Origin: Bacteroidales bacterium UBA6428
Lineage (GTDB): Bacteria; Bacteroidota; Bacteroidia; Bacteroidales; UBA932
Direction of reading: 5' to 3'
Assembly: GCA_002437305.1 (NCBI GenBank)
Contig: DJOW01000078.1
Span: 1 to 43,192, forward strand
DNA length: 43,192 nucleotides
In this document: positions 25,426-34,827 of the stretch, one piece after another
Numbering within the stretch: position 1 is the first letter of the stretch
How the letters are laid out: each line of letters begins with the position of its first letter
Notes under the pieces: model-generated
What the model was told of the DNA's origin: nothing
Seen by the model: the letters and a program-made list of their open reading frames with translations, nothing else
Database searches by the model: none
Position numbers and translations under genes: made by a program

Positions 25426-26637
25426 ATGGACATATTATTCGGCCGTCACCTTGAATACCTCTCTGACGTACCTACGGAATTCACTCGCGGACTGATGAAT
25501 ACGATTGATTGGGATTCAAGGCTTGTGATGATCCGCGGGCCGAAAGGGGTCGGAAAATCCACACTGATGCAGCAGTATGTGCTGAATAATTTCGGGTCTA
25601 CAGATCGCCATATTCTATATTGCTCCGCTGACACGGCGTATTTTTCCAGCCATACTCTGATAGACACTGCGTCAGAATTTGTGAAGAAAGGCGGCAAGGT
25701 TCTTCTTATTGACGAAATTCACAAGTACGAGAACTGGAGCAGGGAAATCAAAGAAATCTATGATCTTTATAAAGGGTTGAAGGTTATCCTCAGCGGATCA
25801 TCACTGATTCAATTAAATGACGGACAGGCGGATCTGTCAAGAAGGGCTGATGTGTATGACATGCCGGGATTATCTTTCCGGGAATATCTTTGGTTCCGAA
25901 CCAAGCGTGAGGTAAAGCCTGTGACTCTGACTCAGCTTCTGACCGATCCCAATGGATTCTGCATGGCGGTAAGAAAGGTGTGCCGCCCGTTGGAATATTT
26001 CCCTGATTATCTAAGAAACGGTTACTATCCTTTCTCGTTCGAGAAAAGCAAGACCTACAAGAACCTTGTCGAAAATGTTGTCAATTACATCATTGACAGC
26101 GAATTGACAAGATTCAGAGGGATAAGCGTCTCAAACACGAGAAAGATAAGCGCTCTTCTTCAAGTGATCTCCGGAATGCTGCCGTACCTCGTGGATGTGT
26201 CCAAATTATCAAGAAGTCTGTGCATCGACAGGGTCACACTTCTAAAGTATTTCAAATATCTTGATGAGGCGAAAGTGATCAGATGCCTATGCACAGAAAT
26301 GGACAAGATCTCCGACCTTCAGAAGCCTGACAAGCTGCTGATGGACAACACTAATCTCCTCTACACATTCTCAGACAGCGAACCTGGGACAGGAACCGCT
26401 CGAGAGACGTTCTTCTGCAACCAATTGGCCTCCGCCGGACACAAGATTGAATATGGAAGACTTAAAACAGGAGATTTCAGAATAGACAACAAAAACGTGA
26501 TAGAGGTTGGAGGCGCGGGAAAGGATTACTCCCAAATAAATGACACTGACATCCAGAACGCGGCTCTTGCTGTTGACAACATCGATGTGGGCAACGGCAA
26601 GAAAATTCCACTATGGGCTTTCGGCTGCCTGTATTGA
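25426..26637 (+). CDS. AAA ATPase with DUF4143 domain
   Basis: A 403-residue ATPase. Walker A GPKGVGKST is at residues 38-46, Walker B KVLLIDEIH near 101-109, and a sensor-like KVILSGSS follows near 122-129. RRADVYDMPGLSFREYL is the conserved block before the C-terminal DUF4143 domain, which holds a predicted restriction-type fold (VIEVGGAGKDY near 362-372 keeps an E-V-G core). These proteins are very common in Bacteroidales and often multicopy, with no firm function; links to mobile DNA or defence are suspected. A decayed paralogue lies 1.8 kb upstream. Start, promoter and operator-like repeat are well defined (25357-25409). Confidence 0.88.
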   Translation: MDILFGRHLEYLSDVPTEFTRGLMNTIDWDSRLVMIRGPKGVGKSTLMQQYVLNNFGSTDRHILYCSADTAYFSSHTLIDTASEFVKKGGKVLLIDEIHKYENWSREIKEIYDLYKGLKVILSGSSLIQLNDGQADLSRRADVYDMPGLSFREYLWFRTKREVKPVTLTQLLTDPNGFCMAVRKVCRPLEYFPDYLRNGYYPFSFEKSKTYKNLVENVVNYIIDSELTRFRGISVSNTRKISALLQVISGMLPYLVDVSKLSRSLCIDRVTLLKYFKYLDEAKVIRCLCTEMDKISDLQKPDKLLMDNTNLLYTFSDSEPGTGTARETFFCNQLASAGHKIEYGRLKTGDFRIDNKNVIEVGGAGKDYSQINDTDIQNAALAVDNIDVGNGKKIPLWAFGCLY

Positions 26638-27203
26638 CGGTCAGCCTATCTTAGGCAGTTAAACGATGATTGCAGCGCAGGTTTCAGTCTTCGTCACACA
26701 TAGGAACTCGTCATAATCCTCAGTTTCTTTATAACTGCGATGCTCCATCCACACACACTAACTGCGCTAGCATCAGTGATGTTAGAGCCACTTCTCTTGA
26801 CGTTAAGGTCCACAACTCACCTAGCAAATTTATAAAACTATGACTATCTTTCAAAGAAAACAGTGTTAAAACATTGTAACAAATCATAAATCGAATGCAT
26901 TTAACTGACTGACCGCGCATTTGGCGTTTTGTACAATTAACCTTCCCGGCAACTTTTCGGGAAGTCATAGCTGAAGGTCTCAGTGATCGCATGACAGTCC
27001 TGGTTCCTGTGGTCTCGGAGGTGGTATAGCCGTGGAGACTAAATGGTTTATAACCAATAGATTACACACCCATACTACCCCATGGTACAGGGTGGAGCAA
27101 GGTTGTGGAAAGCACTGATTATGGACAGTTTAGCCTCCACGGCCAAGTTTCAGGAAAACTTACAGCTCTTCTTCTTCGCCGGCTCAAGGGAAGTTCCGGC
27201 GGC
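26638..27203. other. Gene-poor stretch between the ATPase and mltG
   Basis: No gene I can support. A minus-strand frame at 26729-26992 (87 codons) has no recognised domain. A 7-base GC-rich hairpin, CTTCCCG/CGGGAAG (about 26942-26964), could be a terminator. The base composition changes along the stretch and a phrase similar to the array leader (TAGCCTCCACGG near 27131) appears, so it may be composite. Confidence 0.4.
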
Positions 27204-28232
27204 TCACCGTCCTGAGGTCCGCCGCGCGTCAAGCGCTCGCTGGAACTCGCGGGCGTTGCGGAGGTGTTCGGCGTAGGTGGCGGCGAACTTGTGGGTGCCG
27301 TCCATGGCGGCGCTGGCGCAGAAATACAGGTAACCGTGACGGTCCGGATTCAAGACAGCCTCAAGACTCGGCTTGTCTGGAACACAGATCGGACCGGGAG
27401 GGAGGCCCTCATGCAAATAGGTGTTGTAAGGCGAATCAACCTCAAGATGCTTGAGCAGAATCCGGTTGAGGGAGTAGCCATGGCAGTAGGCCACAGTCGG
27501 GTCCGCCTGAAGCTTCATCCCAAGACGCAGGCGATTCAAGTACACACCGGCGATGGAGGGATATTCAGGAGCATGGTTCGACTCGCTCCTGACTATGGAG
27601 GCCACAATCGAGACCTGCTTCGGGGTCAGGCCCAAAGCCTCGGCCTTGGCGACATTCCCTGACGTCCAAAAGGCATCGTAAGCGGCTTTCAGCCTGTCAA
27701 GGATGTCCTTCATGGAAGCGGTCCAGTAGACCTGATATGTGTCGGGCATGATCAGTGAGAACACATCCGTGGGAGTGAATCCGTAGGAGGCCAGCAGCGT
27801 GCTGTCGCCCAGCGCGTCAGCCACCTCGGTGGAATCCAGCATCACCTGGCCTGAGATCTTGCGGGCAATCTGTCCCTTTTGCCTCATCGTGCCCGAGAGC
27901 ACAAGGTTCACAGGCGACTGCCAGCCGTGTCTGAGCATGCGGACCACGTAGACGCTTGGCTTGTTTTTCTCCACCACATAATGTCCGGGCTTCAAATCAC
28001 TATCAGTCAGACCTTTTTTAACGACACGGGACAGGTTGCGGCGTTTTACAACGATGCTGTCGGGGATCTGCGCGAGAACATCTTCCACAGTCATCCCCGC
28101 GTAGACGTACAAATCAGCATTCCCGGTGAAGTTAGGCTTTCTGTTCGCGGCGTACCAACGGCCACCGACAGCGCCAAGGACCACGATCACTGACAATGCC
28201 GCGACCAGGACGATAAGCTTCCATGTCTTCAT
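27204..28232 (-). CDS. mltG: Endolytic murein transglycosylase MltG
   Basis: A 342-residue inner-membrane enzyme that cuts nascent peptidoglycan glycan strands and so sets their length. There is one N-terminal transmembrane segment (about 5-23), a LysM-like region (YVYAGMTVEDVLAQIPDSI, about 42-60), and the YceG catalytic domain with ASIVRSESNHAPEYPSIAGVYLNRLRLGMKLQADPTVAY. The catalytic glutamate aligns with Glu217. Length is normal. Its ATG overlaps the stop of the upstream glucosaminidase gene (ATGA), so the two wall enzymes are translationally coupled. Confidence 0.93.
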   Translation of the reverse strand: MKTWKLIVLVAALSVIVVLGAVGGRWYAANRKPNFTGNADLYVYAGMTVEDVLAQIPDSIVVKRRNLSRVVKKGLTDSDLKPGHYVVEKNKPSVYVVRMLRHGWQSPVNLVLSGTMRQKGQIARKISGQVMLDSTEVADALGDSTLLASYGFTPTDVFSLIMPDTYQVYWTASMKDILDRLKAAYDAFWTSGNVAKAEALGLTPKQVSIVASIVRSESNHAPEYPSIAGVYLNRLRLGMKLQADPTVAYCHGYSLNRILLKHLEVDSPYNTYLHEGLPPGPICVPDKPSLEAVLNPDRHGYLYFCASAAMDGTHKFAATYAEHLRNAREFQRALDARRTSGR

Positions 28233-29365
28233 CTCTTCTTCATCTTCTTGCCGCGAAGGATGACAGTGTCACCTTCACGAGGTTCATGGCCGGCAGTAAA
28301 GCCGTTCATCTTCATCACGCTGGACATCCTTACGGCGAAACGTTGGCAGATGTCACGCAGCGACTCTCCGTCCTCGCCCACGATGTACTTGTCAAGTCCT
28401 TTCTCGGATTGTTTTTTCTTTGCCTGTAGATAGACGACTGTGCCGGGGAGGAGTTCCTCTGAGCGAGTCAAATCATTGAACCTCAACAGCTCATTCAGAT
28501 AAAGATGGTATGACCCGGCTATGCTTGAATATGTCTCACCCTCGACCGAAGTGATGAATGGAACGCCATTGCGGGAATATGCCTCCCGCGCCAATGAGAA
28601 ACTGAACACCTCCTGCCCGGTCCTTTCAATCCTCCTTGGCTCCTCCAAAGACAATGGAGAGGCAGGGATCTCTGCGGAAACCGGATCCTCACGAAGCTGC
28701 CTTTCCCTGGCCTTGCGCGCCCGCCGTTCCCTTCTTAGCTCCCTGCGGGTCTTCTCCCTTCCAGCAACGGAAGACCCGCCTTCCCTTCCAGTCCCGGAGC
28801 CACCGCACACGGACACCTCCCTTTGCTCCTCAGCCTCCTCAAGACGCTCGGACTCTTCGTAAGGCATGGTGTCATATTCATAAAGTTTGTAGTCCTCGAT
28901 GTATTTGATCAATTTGGCGGGATAGCCGGGATCCGTGGCGTAGCCGGCCTTCTTCAGGCCGTAAGCCCATCCCTTGTAGTCGGTTGTCTTAAGATCGAAG
29001 AGAAACTTGTAGCGGTCACGGTAGCGGAGGAAGTCAGAATGATCCTGAAACGACTCGTCCGCGGAGTCATAGGCCCTGAAGCACTCCCCCTTCGCGTCAT
29101 CGTCATAGCGCATCGACTTGCCTCTCCAATCCTTGTGGCACTTGATTCCGAAGTGGTTATTCCCCTCCGAGGCCAGGGGCGAAAGTCCGTAGCGGGACTC
29201 CAGGATACCCTGCGCAAGCGTGATGCTTGCCGGCACTCCGCTGCGGTACATTTCCCGAACCGCGGTAGGGGCCCATTTCTGAATATACCGTTCCTGCGGC
29301 GTGCCCTGGGCAAGAGAGGCTCCATGGCACAAAACGAGACCTATGAATATAATAACTTTTCTCAT
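28229..29365 (-). CDS. Glucosaminidase (GH73) with two LysM domains
   Basis: A 378-residue exported peptidoglycan hydrolase. The start is the ATG at 29365, which opens the signal peptide (MRKVIIFIGLVLCHGASLA); a TTG three codons earlier is less likely. The mannosyl-glycoprotein endo-beta-N-acetylglucosaminidase-like domain spans about 25-165 (SITLAQGILESRYGLSPLASEGNNHFGIKCH, with the catalytic glutamate in ILES). A charged Arg/Glu-rich linker follows (about 170-250), then two LysM modules at the C-terminus (about 265-315 and 328-372, each opening with a GETYSSIA- or GESLRDIC-type motif) that bind glycan. It overlaps mltG, suggesting joint action in wall remodelling. Confidence 0.9.
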   Translation of the reverse strand: MRKVIIFIGLVLCHGASLAQGTPQERYIQKWAPTAVREMYRSGVPASITLAQGILESRYGLSPLASEGNNHFGIKCHKDWRGKSMRYDDDAKGECFRAYDSADESFQDHSDFLRYRDRYKFLFDLKTTDYKGWAYGLKKAGYATDPGYPAKLIKYIEDYKLYEYDTMPYEESERLEEAEEQREVSVCGGSGTGREGGSSVAGREKTRRELRRERRARKARERQLREDPVSAEIPASPLSLEEPRRIERTGQEVFSFSLAREAYSRNGVPFITSVEGETYSSIAGSYHLYLNELLRFNDLTRSEELLPGTVVYLQAKKKQSEKGLDKYIVGEDGESLRDICQRFAVRMSSVMKMNGFTAGHEPREGDTVILRGKKMKKR

Positions 29366-29502
29366 CCTGAACAATCACAATCACTTAAAAGATCCTTATC
29401 AAATCCACGGCAGCCGATGTCATGCCGCGTGATGTCAATGGAGCGTAAATATAATGATTTTTGGCCGATAGAGAATCCCTTCTTCCACCAATCAGACAAT
29501 AT

Positions 29503-30444
29503 CTAGCCCAATTTCACAAGAGGGACATCAAAGACATCACCGTCATTGGCGGCATAGGTCTCCGGAAATACGCTCCTGCACTCCGACTCATAAACGGAAA
29601 CGTCCCTGCACCGTGATGAATAATGCCCGATGACAAGCCTGCCCACACCGGCCTCAAGCGCGCACCGCGCTGCCTGGAGTGTTGTGGAATGATACCGTCT
29701 CGCCGCCTGGTCTGCAAACTCCTCGGTGTAGGTCGTCTCGTGGTAGAGCAAGTCCACACCTTTTACCCACGAAGGCAACTCCGGGAACGGAGCCGTGTCG
29801 CTGCAGTAGGCGAATGAGCGGGGGACATACGGGGTGTATCCCAGCTCCTCAAACGGTAGGACCTCGGCGGTGCCGTCGGGAAGTTCCCGGATCACATCCT
29901 CGCCACGTTTGACCGCCCCGATCTCGGTAAGCGTGAGGGCATATTCATCAATCTTCCACTTCCTCACATTCTTCTGAGGTTCCCTCTCGCGGAAAAGCCA
30001 GCCATAAGTGTCGATCTTATGGTTCAAAGGGAACGAATAGACTTCCAGCGACTTGGTGTGATAGATCATCCGTGGTGACTTCATCGTCATCGGAATATGC
30101 CGGATCTCGAAAGAGATGCCCTCGCCGTAGTACGACAGGAAGAATTTAAGGATCGGGCCGAAATTGGCGGGAGCGTAGATGTTGAGAGGGGTCATCCTGC
30201 CTGACATCCCCATAGTCGAGAGCAGGCCGAACAGGCCGAACACATGATCACCGTGGATGTGGGACAGGAAAACAGCGTCTATCCCCATCGGAGAGATGCG
30301 GCACTGCTGGAGGCGCGTCTGCGTACCTTCACCGCAATCAATTAAAAATGAGCGCCCACGTACGGAAAGTACCTGAGCGCTCTGATTCCTTCCCGGGATG
30401 GGCTTGGCCGAAGCCGTGCCCAACACCGTCAAAGTGAAATCCAT
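29503..30444 (-). CDS. rnz: Ribonuclease Z
   Basis: A 313-residue metallo-beta-lactamase-fold endonuclease that trims the 3' ends of precursor tRNAs. The signature HIHGDH is at residues 62-67, with further metal ligands expected in YCSDTAPFPEL and in the HETTY and HYSSR segments. MDFTLTVLGTASAKP at the N-terminus is typical. Length matches the short bacterial form (about 300). It starts three bases after the rpsA stop codon, so it is very probably co-transcribed with rpsA. Confidence 0.93.
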   Translation of the reverse strand: MDFTLTVLGTASAKPIPGRNQSAQVLSVRGRSFLIDCGEGTQTRLQQCRISPMGIDAVFLSHIHGDHVFGLFGLLSTMGMSGRMTPLNIYAPANFGPILKFFLSYYGEGISFEIRHIPMTMKSPRMIYHTKSLEVYSFPLNHKIDTYGWLFREREPQKNVRKWKIDEYALTLTEIGAVKRGEDVIRELPDGTAEVLPFEELGYTPYVPRSFAYCSDTAPFPELPSWVKGVDLLYHETTYTEEFADQAARRYHSTTLQAARCALEAGVGRLVIGHYSSRCRDVSVYESECRSVFPETYAANDGDVFDVPLVKLG

Positions 30445-30447
30445 GGA

Positions 30448-32325
30448 TTATTCACCTTTCTCAAGTTTGTCCTTGAGGGCCGCGAGCTCGCTGATGTCAC
30501 CAAGAGTGGTCTTCTCCAGATTGGAGTTGATCTTCTTGACCGCCTTCTTTGTGTTGTCCGCCTCTGCCGCGACCTTCTCGGCCTTTGCCTCAGAGTATGT
30601 CCTTACATGTGAGAGAAGGATCCTGCGAGTGCTCCTTCTGAGCTCGATGACCTTGAAAGGAAGCTTGTCTCCGACAACAGCCGGCTTGCCATCCTCCTTG
30701 ATGAGATCACGGCTGAAAGCGAAGCCCTCATCGTCACCCTCAAGCTTGATGTTGGCGCCCTTGTCCGTGAGTGAGGCCACTGTGCCCTCGACTACTGAAC
30801 CCACAGGGTACTTCGCCTCGATGGCGTCCCAAGGGTTAGGGGTGAGCTGCTTGTGGCCAAGGCTGAGCTTGTGGTTCGCCTCGTCGAAGTCAAGGATCTG
30901 TACATCGATCACGTCACCTGGAGAAACCAGCTCCGAAGGATGCTTGATCTTGTTCCAAGAGAGATCACTGATGTGGATAAGTCCCTCCACACCGTCCTCC
31001 GGCTCGGCGAACACACCGAAGTTGGTGACGTTGCGCACGACAGCCTTGTGGACAGAACCCACAGGGTACTTGTCACGGATGCTCTCCCAAGGATTAGGGG
31101 TGAGCTGCTTCAGACCGAGTGACATCTTCCTGTTCTCACGGTCGATCGAGAGAACCTTGGCCTCTACCTCGTCTCCTACCTTGAGGAACTCCTGCGCGCT
31201 GTGAAGCCTTGGAGACCAAGACATCTCAGACACATGGATCAGACCCTCGACGCCCGGCTCGATCTCCACGAAAGCACCGTAGTCCGCGATGAGGACGACC
31301 TTACCCTTGACAACATCGCCTTCCTTGATGTTGGCGTCGAGGTTGTCCCAAGGATGAGGGGTAAGCTGCTTGTAACCAAGGGCGATCCTCTTCTGCTGAG
31401 GATCAAACTCCTTGACGACGACCTTGATCTTCTGGTCGAGGGAGACTACCTCCTCAGGATTGTCGATCCTGCCCCATGACAGGTCTGTGATGTGGATGAG
31501 ACCGTCAACACCGCCGAGGTCAACGAAGACACCGTAGTTGGTGATGTTCTTGACGGTACCCTCAAGGATCTGTCCTTTCTCAAGCTTGCTGATGAGCTCG
31601 GCCCTGCGCTGCTCCTGCTCGGCCTCGAGAAGAGCCTTGTGGGAAACGACAACGTTGCGGAACTCCTGGTTGATCTTGACGATCTTGAAGTCCATTGTCT
31701 GGTTGACGTAAGCATCGTAGTCGCGGATAGGCTTGATGTCGATCTGCGAGCCCGGGAGGAACGCCTCGATTCCGAAGACATCCACGATCATGCCGCCCTT
31801 CGTGCGGGTCTTGATGAATCCCTTGACAACCTCATCGTTGGCGAAAGCCTCGTTCACCCTGTCCCAAGACTTAAGGGCGCGGGCCTTCTTGTGGGAAAGG
31901 ATGAGCTGTCCCTTCTTGTCCTCCGCCGACTCGACATAAACCTCAACCTTGTCACCGACCTTGAGGTCAGGATTGTAACGGAACTCAGGAGCCTGGATGA
32001 CACCCTCGCTCTTGTAACCTATGTTGACGATGACCTCCCTCTTTGAGATCGCCGTGACGGTGCCCTCCGTCACCTCGTTCTCCTGAATCTTGGAGAGCGT
32101 CTGGTCGTAAGCCTTCTCGATGGCTTCCTTGTCCTCGTTGCCATACTCAGGGTTGCCTTCAAAAGCATCCCAATCGAACTTGTCAGGGGCGATGGAAGCG
32201 TTGAGAACAGGCTTCTTCTCGACCTTCGGGGCCTCCTCAGCCTTCGGCGCATCCTGGACTGGCGCCTCCTGGACAGGAGCCGCCGCCTGGGCTTCCCCGG
32301 CTACTTTTTGTGTTTCTTCTGCCAT
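30448..32325 (-). CDS. rpsA: 30S ribosomal protein S1
   Basis: A 625-residue S1 protein with six S1-type RNA-binding domains and an N-terminal extension rich in Ala/Glu/Pro (residues about 1-45) that is common in Bacteroidetes. The repeats share phrases such as GVFVDLGGVDGLIHITDLSW, GAFVEIEPGVEGLIHVSEMSW and QLTPNPWD. S1 anchors mRNA on the small subunit, which matters in Bacteroidetes because Shine-Dalgarno use is weak. Codon use is strongly biased towards GC-ending codons, and none of the GAATAT hexamers frequent elsewhere occur in it, both fitting high expression. It heads an operon with rnz. Confidence 0.96.
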   Translation of the reverse strand: MAEETQKVAGEAQAAAPVQEAPVQDAPKAEEAPKVEKKPVLNASIAPDKFDWDAFEGNPEYGNEDKEAIEKAYDQTLSKIQENEVTEGTVTAISKREVIVNIGYKSEGVIQAPEFRYNPDLKVGDKVEVYVESAEDKKGQLILSHKKARALKSWDRVNEAFANDEVVKGFIKTRTKGGMIVDVFGIEAFLPGSQIDIKPIRDYDAYVNQTMDFKIVKINQEFRNVVVSHKALLEAEQEQRRAELISKLEKGQILEGTVKNITNYGVFVDLGGVDGLIHITDLSWGRIDNPEEVVSLDQKIKVVVKEFDPQQKRIALGYKQLTPHPWDNLDANIKEGDVVKGKVVLIADYGAFVEIEPGVEGLIHVSEMSWSPRLHSAQEFLKVGDEVEAKVLSIDRENRKMSLGLKQLTPNPWESIRDKYPVGSVHKAVVRNVTNFGVFAEPEDGVEGLIHISDLSWNKIKHPSELVSPGDVIDVQILDFDEANHKLSLGHKQLTPNPWDAIEAKYPVGSVVEGTVASLTDKGANIKLEGDDEGFAFSRDLIKEDGKPAVVGDKLPFKVIELRRSTRRILLSHVRTYSEAKAEKVAAEADNTKKAVKKINSNLEKTTLGDISELAALKDKLEKGE

Positions 32326-32421
32326 AATAATAATGTAAAGATAACTAGTTGTTTAACAATATTTTTACGCCCTACCACCCGCGTCTTTAAGACTTCAGCG
32401 GTCAAAAGGCGTGCAAAAATA
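32326..32421 (-). promoter_or_regulatory. rpsA promoter and leader
   Basis: TATTTTTG on the minus strand (32414-32421) matches the -7 consensus, with a weak ATTG about 19 bases further upstream. The transcript would have a leader of some 80 bases in which ACGCC can pair with GGGCGT. S1 is known to autoregulate its own translation in E. coli; whether this leader does so is inference. Confidence 0.5.
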
Positions 32422-32473
32422 GACAAAATTATCTGATTTACAATAAGAAAACAGCTAAAATTCAACTCCACCC

Positions 32474-33421
32474 CTACAACAGCTTGTTACGCCGGAAGAG
32501 GAACATGACAAAAGCCACGGTCAGAAGCATCACCGCCAGCAACAGCACCCATGTCCAATTCCTGTCCATAAAAGGCATAGGAACATTCATGCCGTAGAAG
32601 CTGGCGACCAACGTAGGAGGCATAAGCAGCACCGACACAAGGGTAAAAATCTTCATTATCTTGTTCTGGTCAAGATTGATAAGACCGACAACAGTGTCCT
32701 GGAGATACTCAAGTCTCTCAAAACTGAAATTGGTGTGGTTGATCAGCGAATTGATGTCTTGAAGCAAGACCGAGAAGCGGCGGTGAAGCTCTTTCGGGTA
32801 TTTCTCGCTCCGGAGCATGTTGGAGATCAAGCGCTGCTTGTCCACTATGTTCTCACGCACAAGCATTGTGTTTTCCTGCAGCTGATTGATGTCCAGCAGG
32901 AAATCCTCATCAATGTCCTCCTGCTGGTTGATCCGTTTGCTGTACTGTGAGATTTCCTTGCTCATAAGCTCGATCATGTCCGCGTCCAGATCGACTCTCT
33001 GGTCCATGATGCTGGCGAAAACAGTGTAGCCGCTGGGGTAGGATTGGGGCATTGCCACTATTCTCCTTTGAAGCTCGGTAAAACTTCGGAGAGGGACATC
33101 CCTCAATGTAGTCAGACAATTCCCCACAAATGTAAAGGACACAGCCTCCATCGAGTAGTCCTCCGGCCCAGGCATCAGGAAGTTGGTGTTGGCGAAAATA
33201 GCGTTCTCTGTCTCGGAGAAACGGGAAGAGCTCTCGATTTCCTCAGCCTGCGCACGGCTCTGAATCTCTTCTCCGAGGAATTCATCGACAGTGTGCTTCT
33301 CCTCTCCCGAAGGGGAAAGAATGTCAATCCAAAGGACATCGCTCCTCTTTAACTTTGAAAGCTCCGTTTCAGACTGGGAAACCAACAGCTTGCCGTTCAG
33401 TCTGTAGAAAATCGCGATCAT
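32474..33421 (-). CDS. corA: CorA-family magnesium/cobalt transporter
   Basis: A 315-residue CorA-type divalent-cation channel. The C-terminal membrane part carries the selectivity motif YGMNVP (GMN at 277-279) at the end of the first transmembrane helix, followed by a short loop, the second helix (WVLLLAVMLLTVAFVMFLF) and a basic tail (RRNKLL). The cytosolic domain and long stalk helix precede it. The ATG at 33421 is chosen because AGGAAG lies just upstream, and the 16 extra codons of the longer frame look unrelated to the family. It is followed on the same strand by no gene until the rpsA leader. Confidence 0.92.
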   Translation of the reverse strand: MIAIFYRLNGKLLVSQSETELSKLKRSDVLWIDILSPSGEEKHTVDEFLGEEIQSRAQAEEIESSSRFSETENAIFANTNFLMPGPEDYSMEAVSFTFVGNCLTTLRDVPLRSFTELQRRIVAMPQSYPSGYTVFASIMDQRVDLDADMIELMSKEISQYSKRINQQEDIDEDFLLDINQLQENTMLVRENIVDKQRLISNMLRSEKYPKELHRRFSVLLQDINSLINHTNFSFERLEYLQDTVVGLINLDQNKIMKIFTLVSVLLMPPTLVASFYGMNVPMPFMDRNWTWVLLLAVMLLTVAFVMFLFRRNKLL

Positions 33422-33580
33422 ACTCTTCCTGTTTATCCCGGCCCGTTCGTCGGAAGGGTTCCACTTCAATGTCCTGACATTACGGAGAAGTCAGTCTGCA
33501 AAAATAGGAATATTTTCGGAAAACAAGGCAAAAAAACACTCCTTCCCACAAGAAATGATCCCAAGGCGGCGTGAATATTC

Positions 33581-34153
33581 CTAAATGAAACCAAAAAGTA
33601 TGTTAAGGCCGATCATGATCAGAACCGAGCCGCCCGCAATCTCAGCCGGACGGCCGAACCTCCGTCCTATCTTCTGGCCGCCGAACATGCCGCCGATCAC
33701 GGAGAGCATCGTCACCAGGAACAAAGCGGTGAGATCCGCGGCCATCCTGTCCGGCGGAGTATACCCCATCGACAGGCTGACCCCCACCGCGAAAGCGTCA
33801 ATGCTTGTAGCGACAGCGCCCACTATGACATTTTTCAGTCCGTTCAGGTCGCGCGACTCGCCACAAGCGTTCCTTGAAGCCTCTATGATCATAGACCCAC
33901 CGACATAAAGCAGCAACAGGAAACCAATCAAGCCGGCTATTTTGTGGACAAGTCCTATGAATATGTCGCCGAACAGCCAGCCCAAGGCCATGAGGGCGGT
34001 CTGGACAACCCCGAACACAAATGCGACCGGAAGGATCCTCTTCCAGGAGACGCCTTTGAGAGTGACACTGGAACATGTCGAGACGGCGAAACAGTCCGCG
34101 CAAAGGGACACCGCCAGAATCAGAGGCTCAACAATCGACAGCAACATCATCAA
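33581..34153 (-). CDS. mntP: Manganese efflux pump MntP
   Basis: A 190-residue membrane protein with six predicted helices in two repeats, each with acidic residues in the membrane: SLCADCFAVSTCSS in the first and ATSIDAFAVGVSLSMG in the second. That pairing defines the MntP/DUF204 family, which exports Mn2+. Length matches the E. coli protein. In some species mntP is controlled by a manganese riboswitch (yybP-ykoY), but only 32 bases separate it from recR, leaving no room for one. It is most likely part of the murK-murQ-recR transcript. Confidence 0.92.
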   Translation of the reverse strand: MMMLLSIVEPLILAVSLCADCFAVSTCSSVTLKGVSWKRILPVAFVFGVVQTALMALGWLFGDIFIGLVHKIAGLIGFLLLLYVGGSMIIEASRNACGESRDLNGLKNVIVGAVATSIDAFAVGVSLSMGYTPPDRMAADLTALFLVTMLSVIGGMFGGQKIGRRFGRPAEIAGGSVLIMIGLNILFGFI

Positions 34154-34185
34154 TCAAGTGTTTCACAAAAAACCAAGGCATCCTT

Positions 34186-34827
34186 CTAAGGCTTGAAGGT
34201 CTGACGGTTGACAATAGAGCGGCCCAATGTGAGCTCATCGGCGTACTCAAGATCATCACCGAAGCCCAAGCCTCTGGCCAGGGAAGACACCTTCACGCCA
34301 AAGCCGGCTATCCGCCGGTAGATGTAGAATGATGTCGTCTCTCCCTCGACATCCCCGCTGAGGGCCAGTATGACCTCGACCTCCTCAGGTTTCAGATCAG
34401 TGGACGTGACCAATGAGCGGATCCTTTCCGTCAACTGCTCCACTGTGATGTCCGAAGGGCCGACTCCGGCTATCGGAGAGATTATCCCGCCGAGCACATG
34501 GTACACCCCGTGGTACTGTCCGGTGTTCTCGATGCTCATGACGTCACGCACACTCTCAACCACGCAGATCATCTTGTGGTCACGCGATCTGTCAGAACAG
34601 ATCGCGCACACCTCATCGTCAGAGATCATCCAGCATTCACGGCAGTACTTGGCCTCCTGCCGCATCCTCACGATAGAGTCCGCGAAATGGCGCACACTCT
34701 CAGGCGGCTGCCTCAACAGATGCAGGGCAAGACGCAAGGCACTGCGTTTACCGACCCCGGGAAGAGAGCCTATTGCCTGAACCGCGTCTTCCAGAAGTTT
34801 TGAGGTGAATTTTTCAGGAACCGCCAT
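34186..34827 (-). CDS. recR: Recombination mediator RecR
   Basis: A 213-residue RecR, which with RecO (and RecF) loads RecA on gapped single-stranded DNA. The N-terminal helix-hairpin-helix is SLPGVGKRSALRLALHLL, the zinc finger uses Cys62, Cys65, Cys74 and Cys77, and the TOPRIM domain follows (ICVVESVRDVMSIENTGQYHGVYHVLGG). The C-terminal Walker B-like segment is RIAGFGVKVSSLARGLGFGDDLEYADELTLGRSI. Length is normal. Its ATG directly follows the murQ stop codon with no gap. Confidence 0.96.
   Translation of the reverse strand: MAVPEKFTSKLLEDAVQAIGSLPGVGKRSALRLALHLLRQPPESVRHFADSIVRMRQEAKYCRECWMISDDEVCAICSDRSRDHKMICVVESVRDVMSIENTGQYHGVYHVLGGIISPIAGVGPSDITVEQLTERIRSLVTSTDLKPEEVEVILALSGDVEGETTSFYIYRRIAGFGVKVSSLARGLGFGDDLEYADELTLGRSIVNRQTFKP

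Noticed and set aside
26729..26992. 87-codon minus-strand frame as a gene
   Set aside because: No recognised motif, no ribosome site and no partner; left as unexplained sequence.
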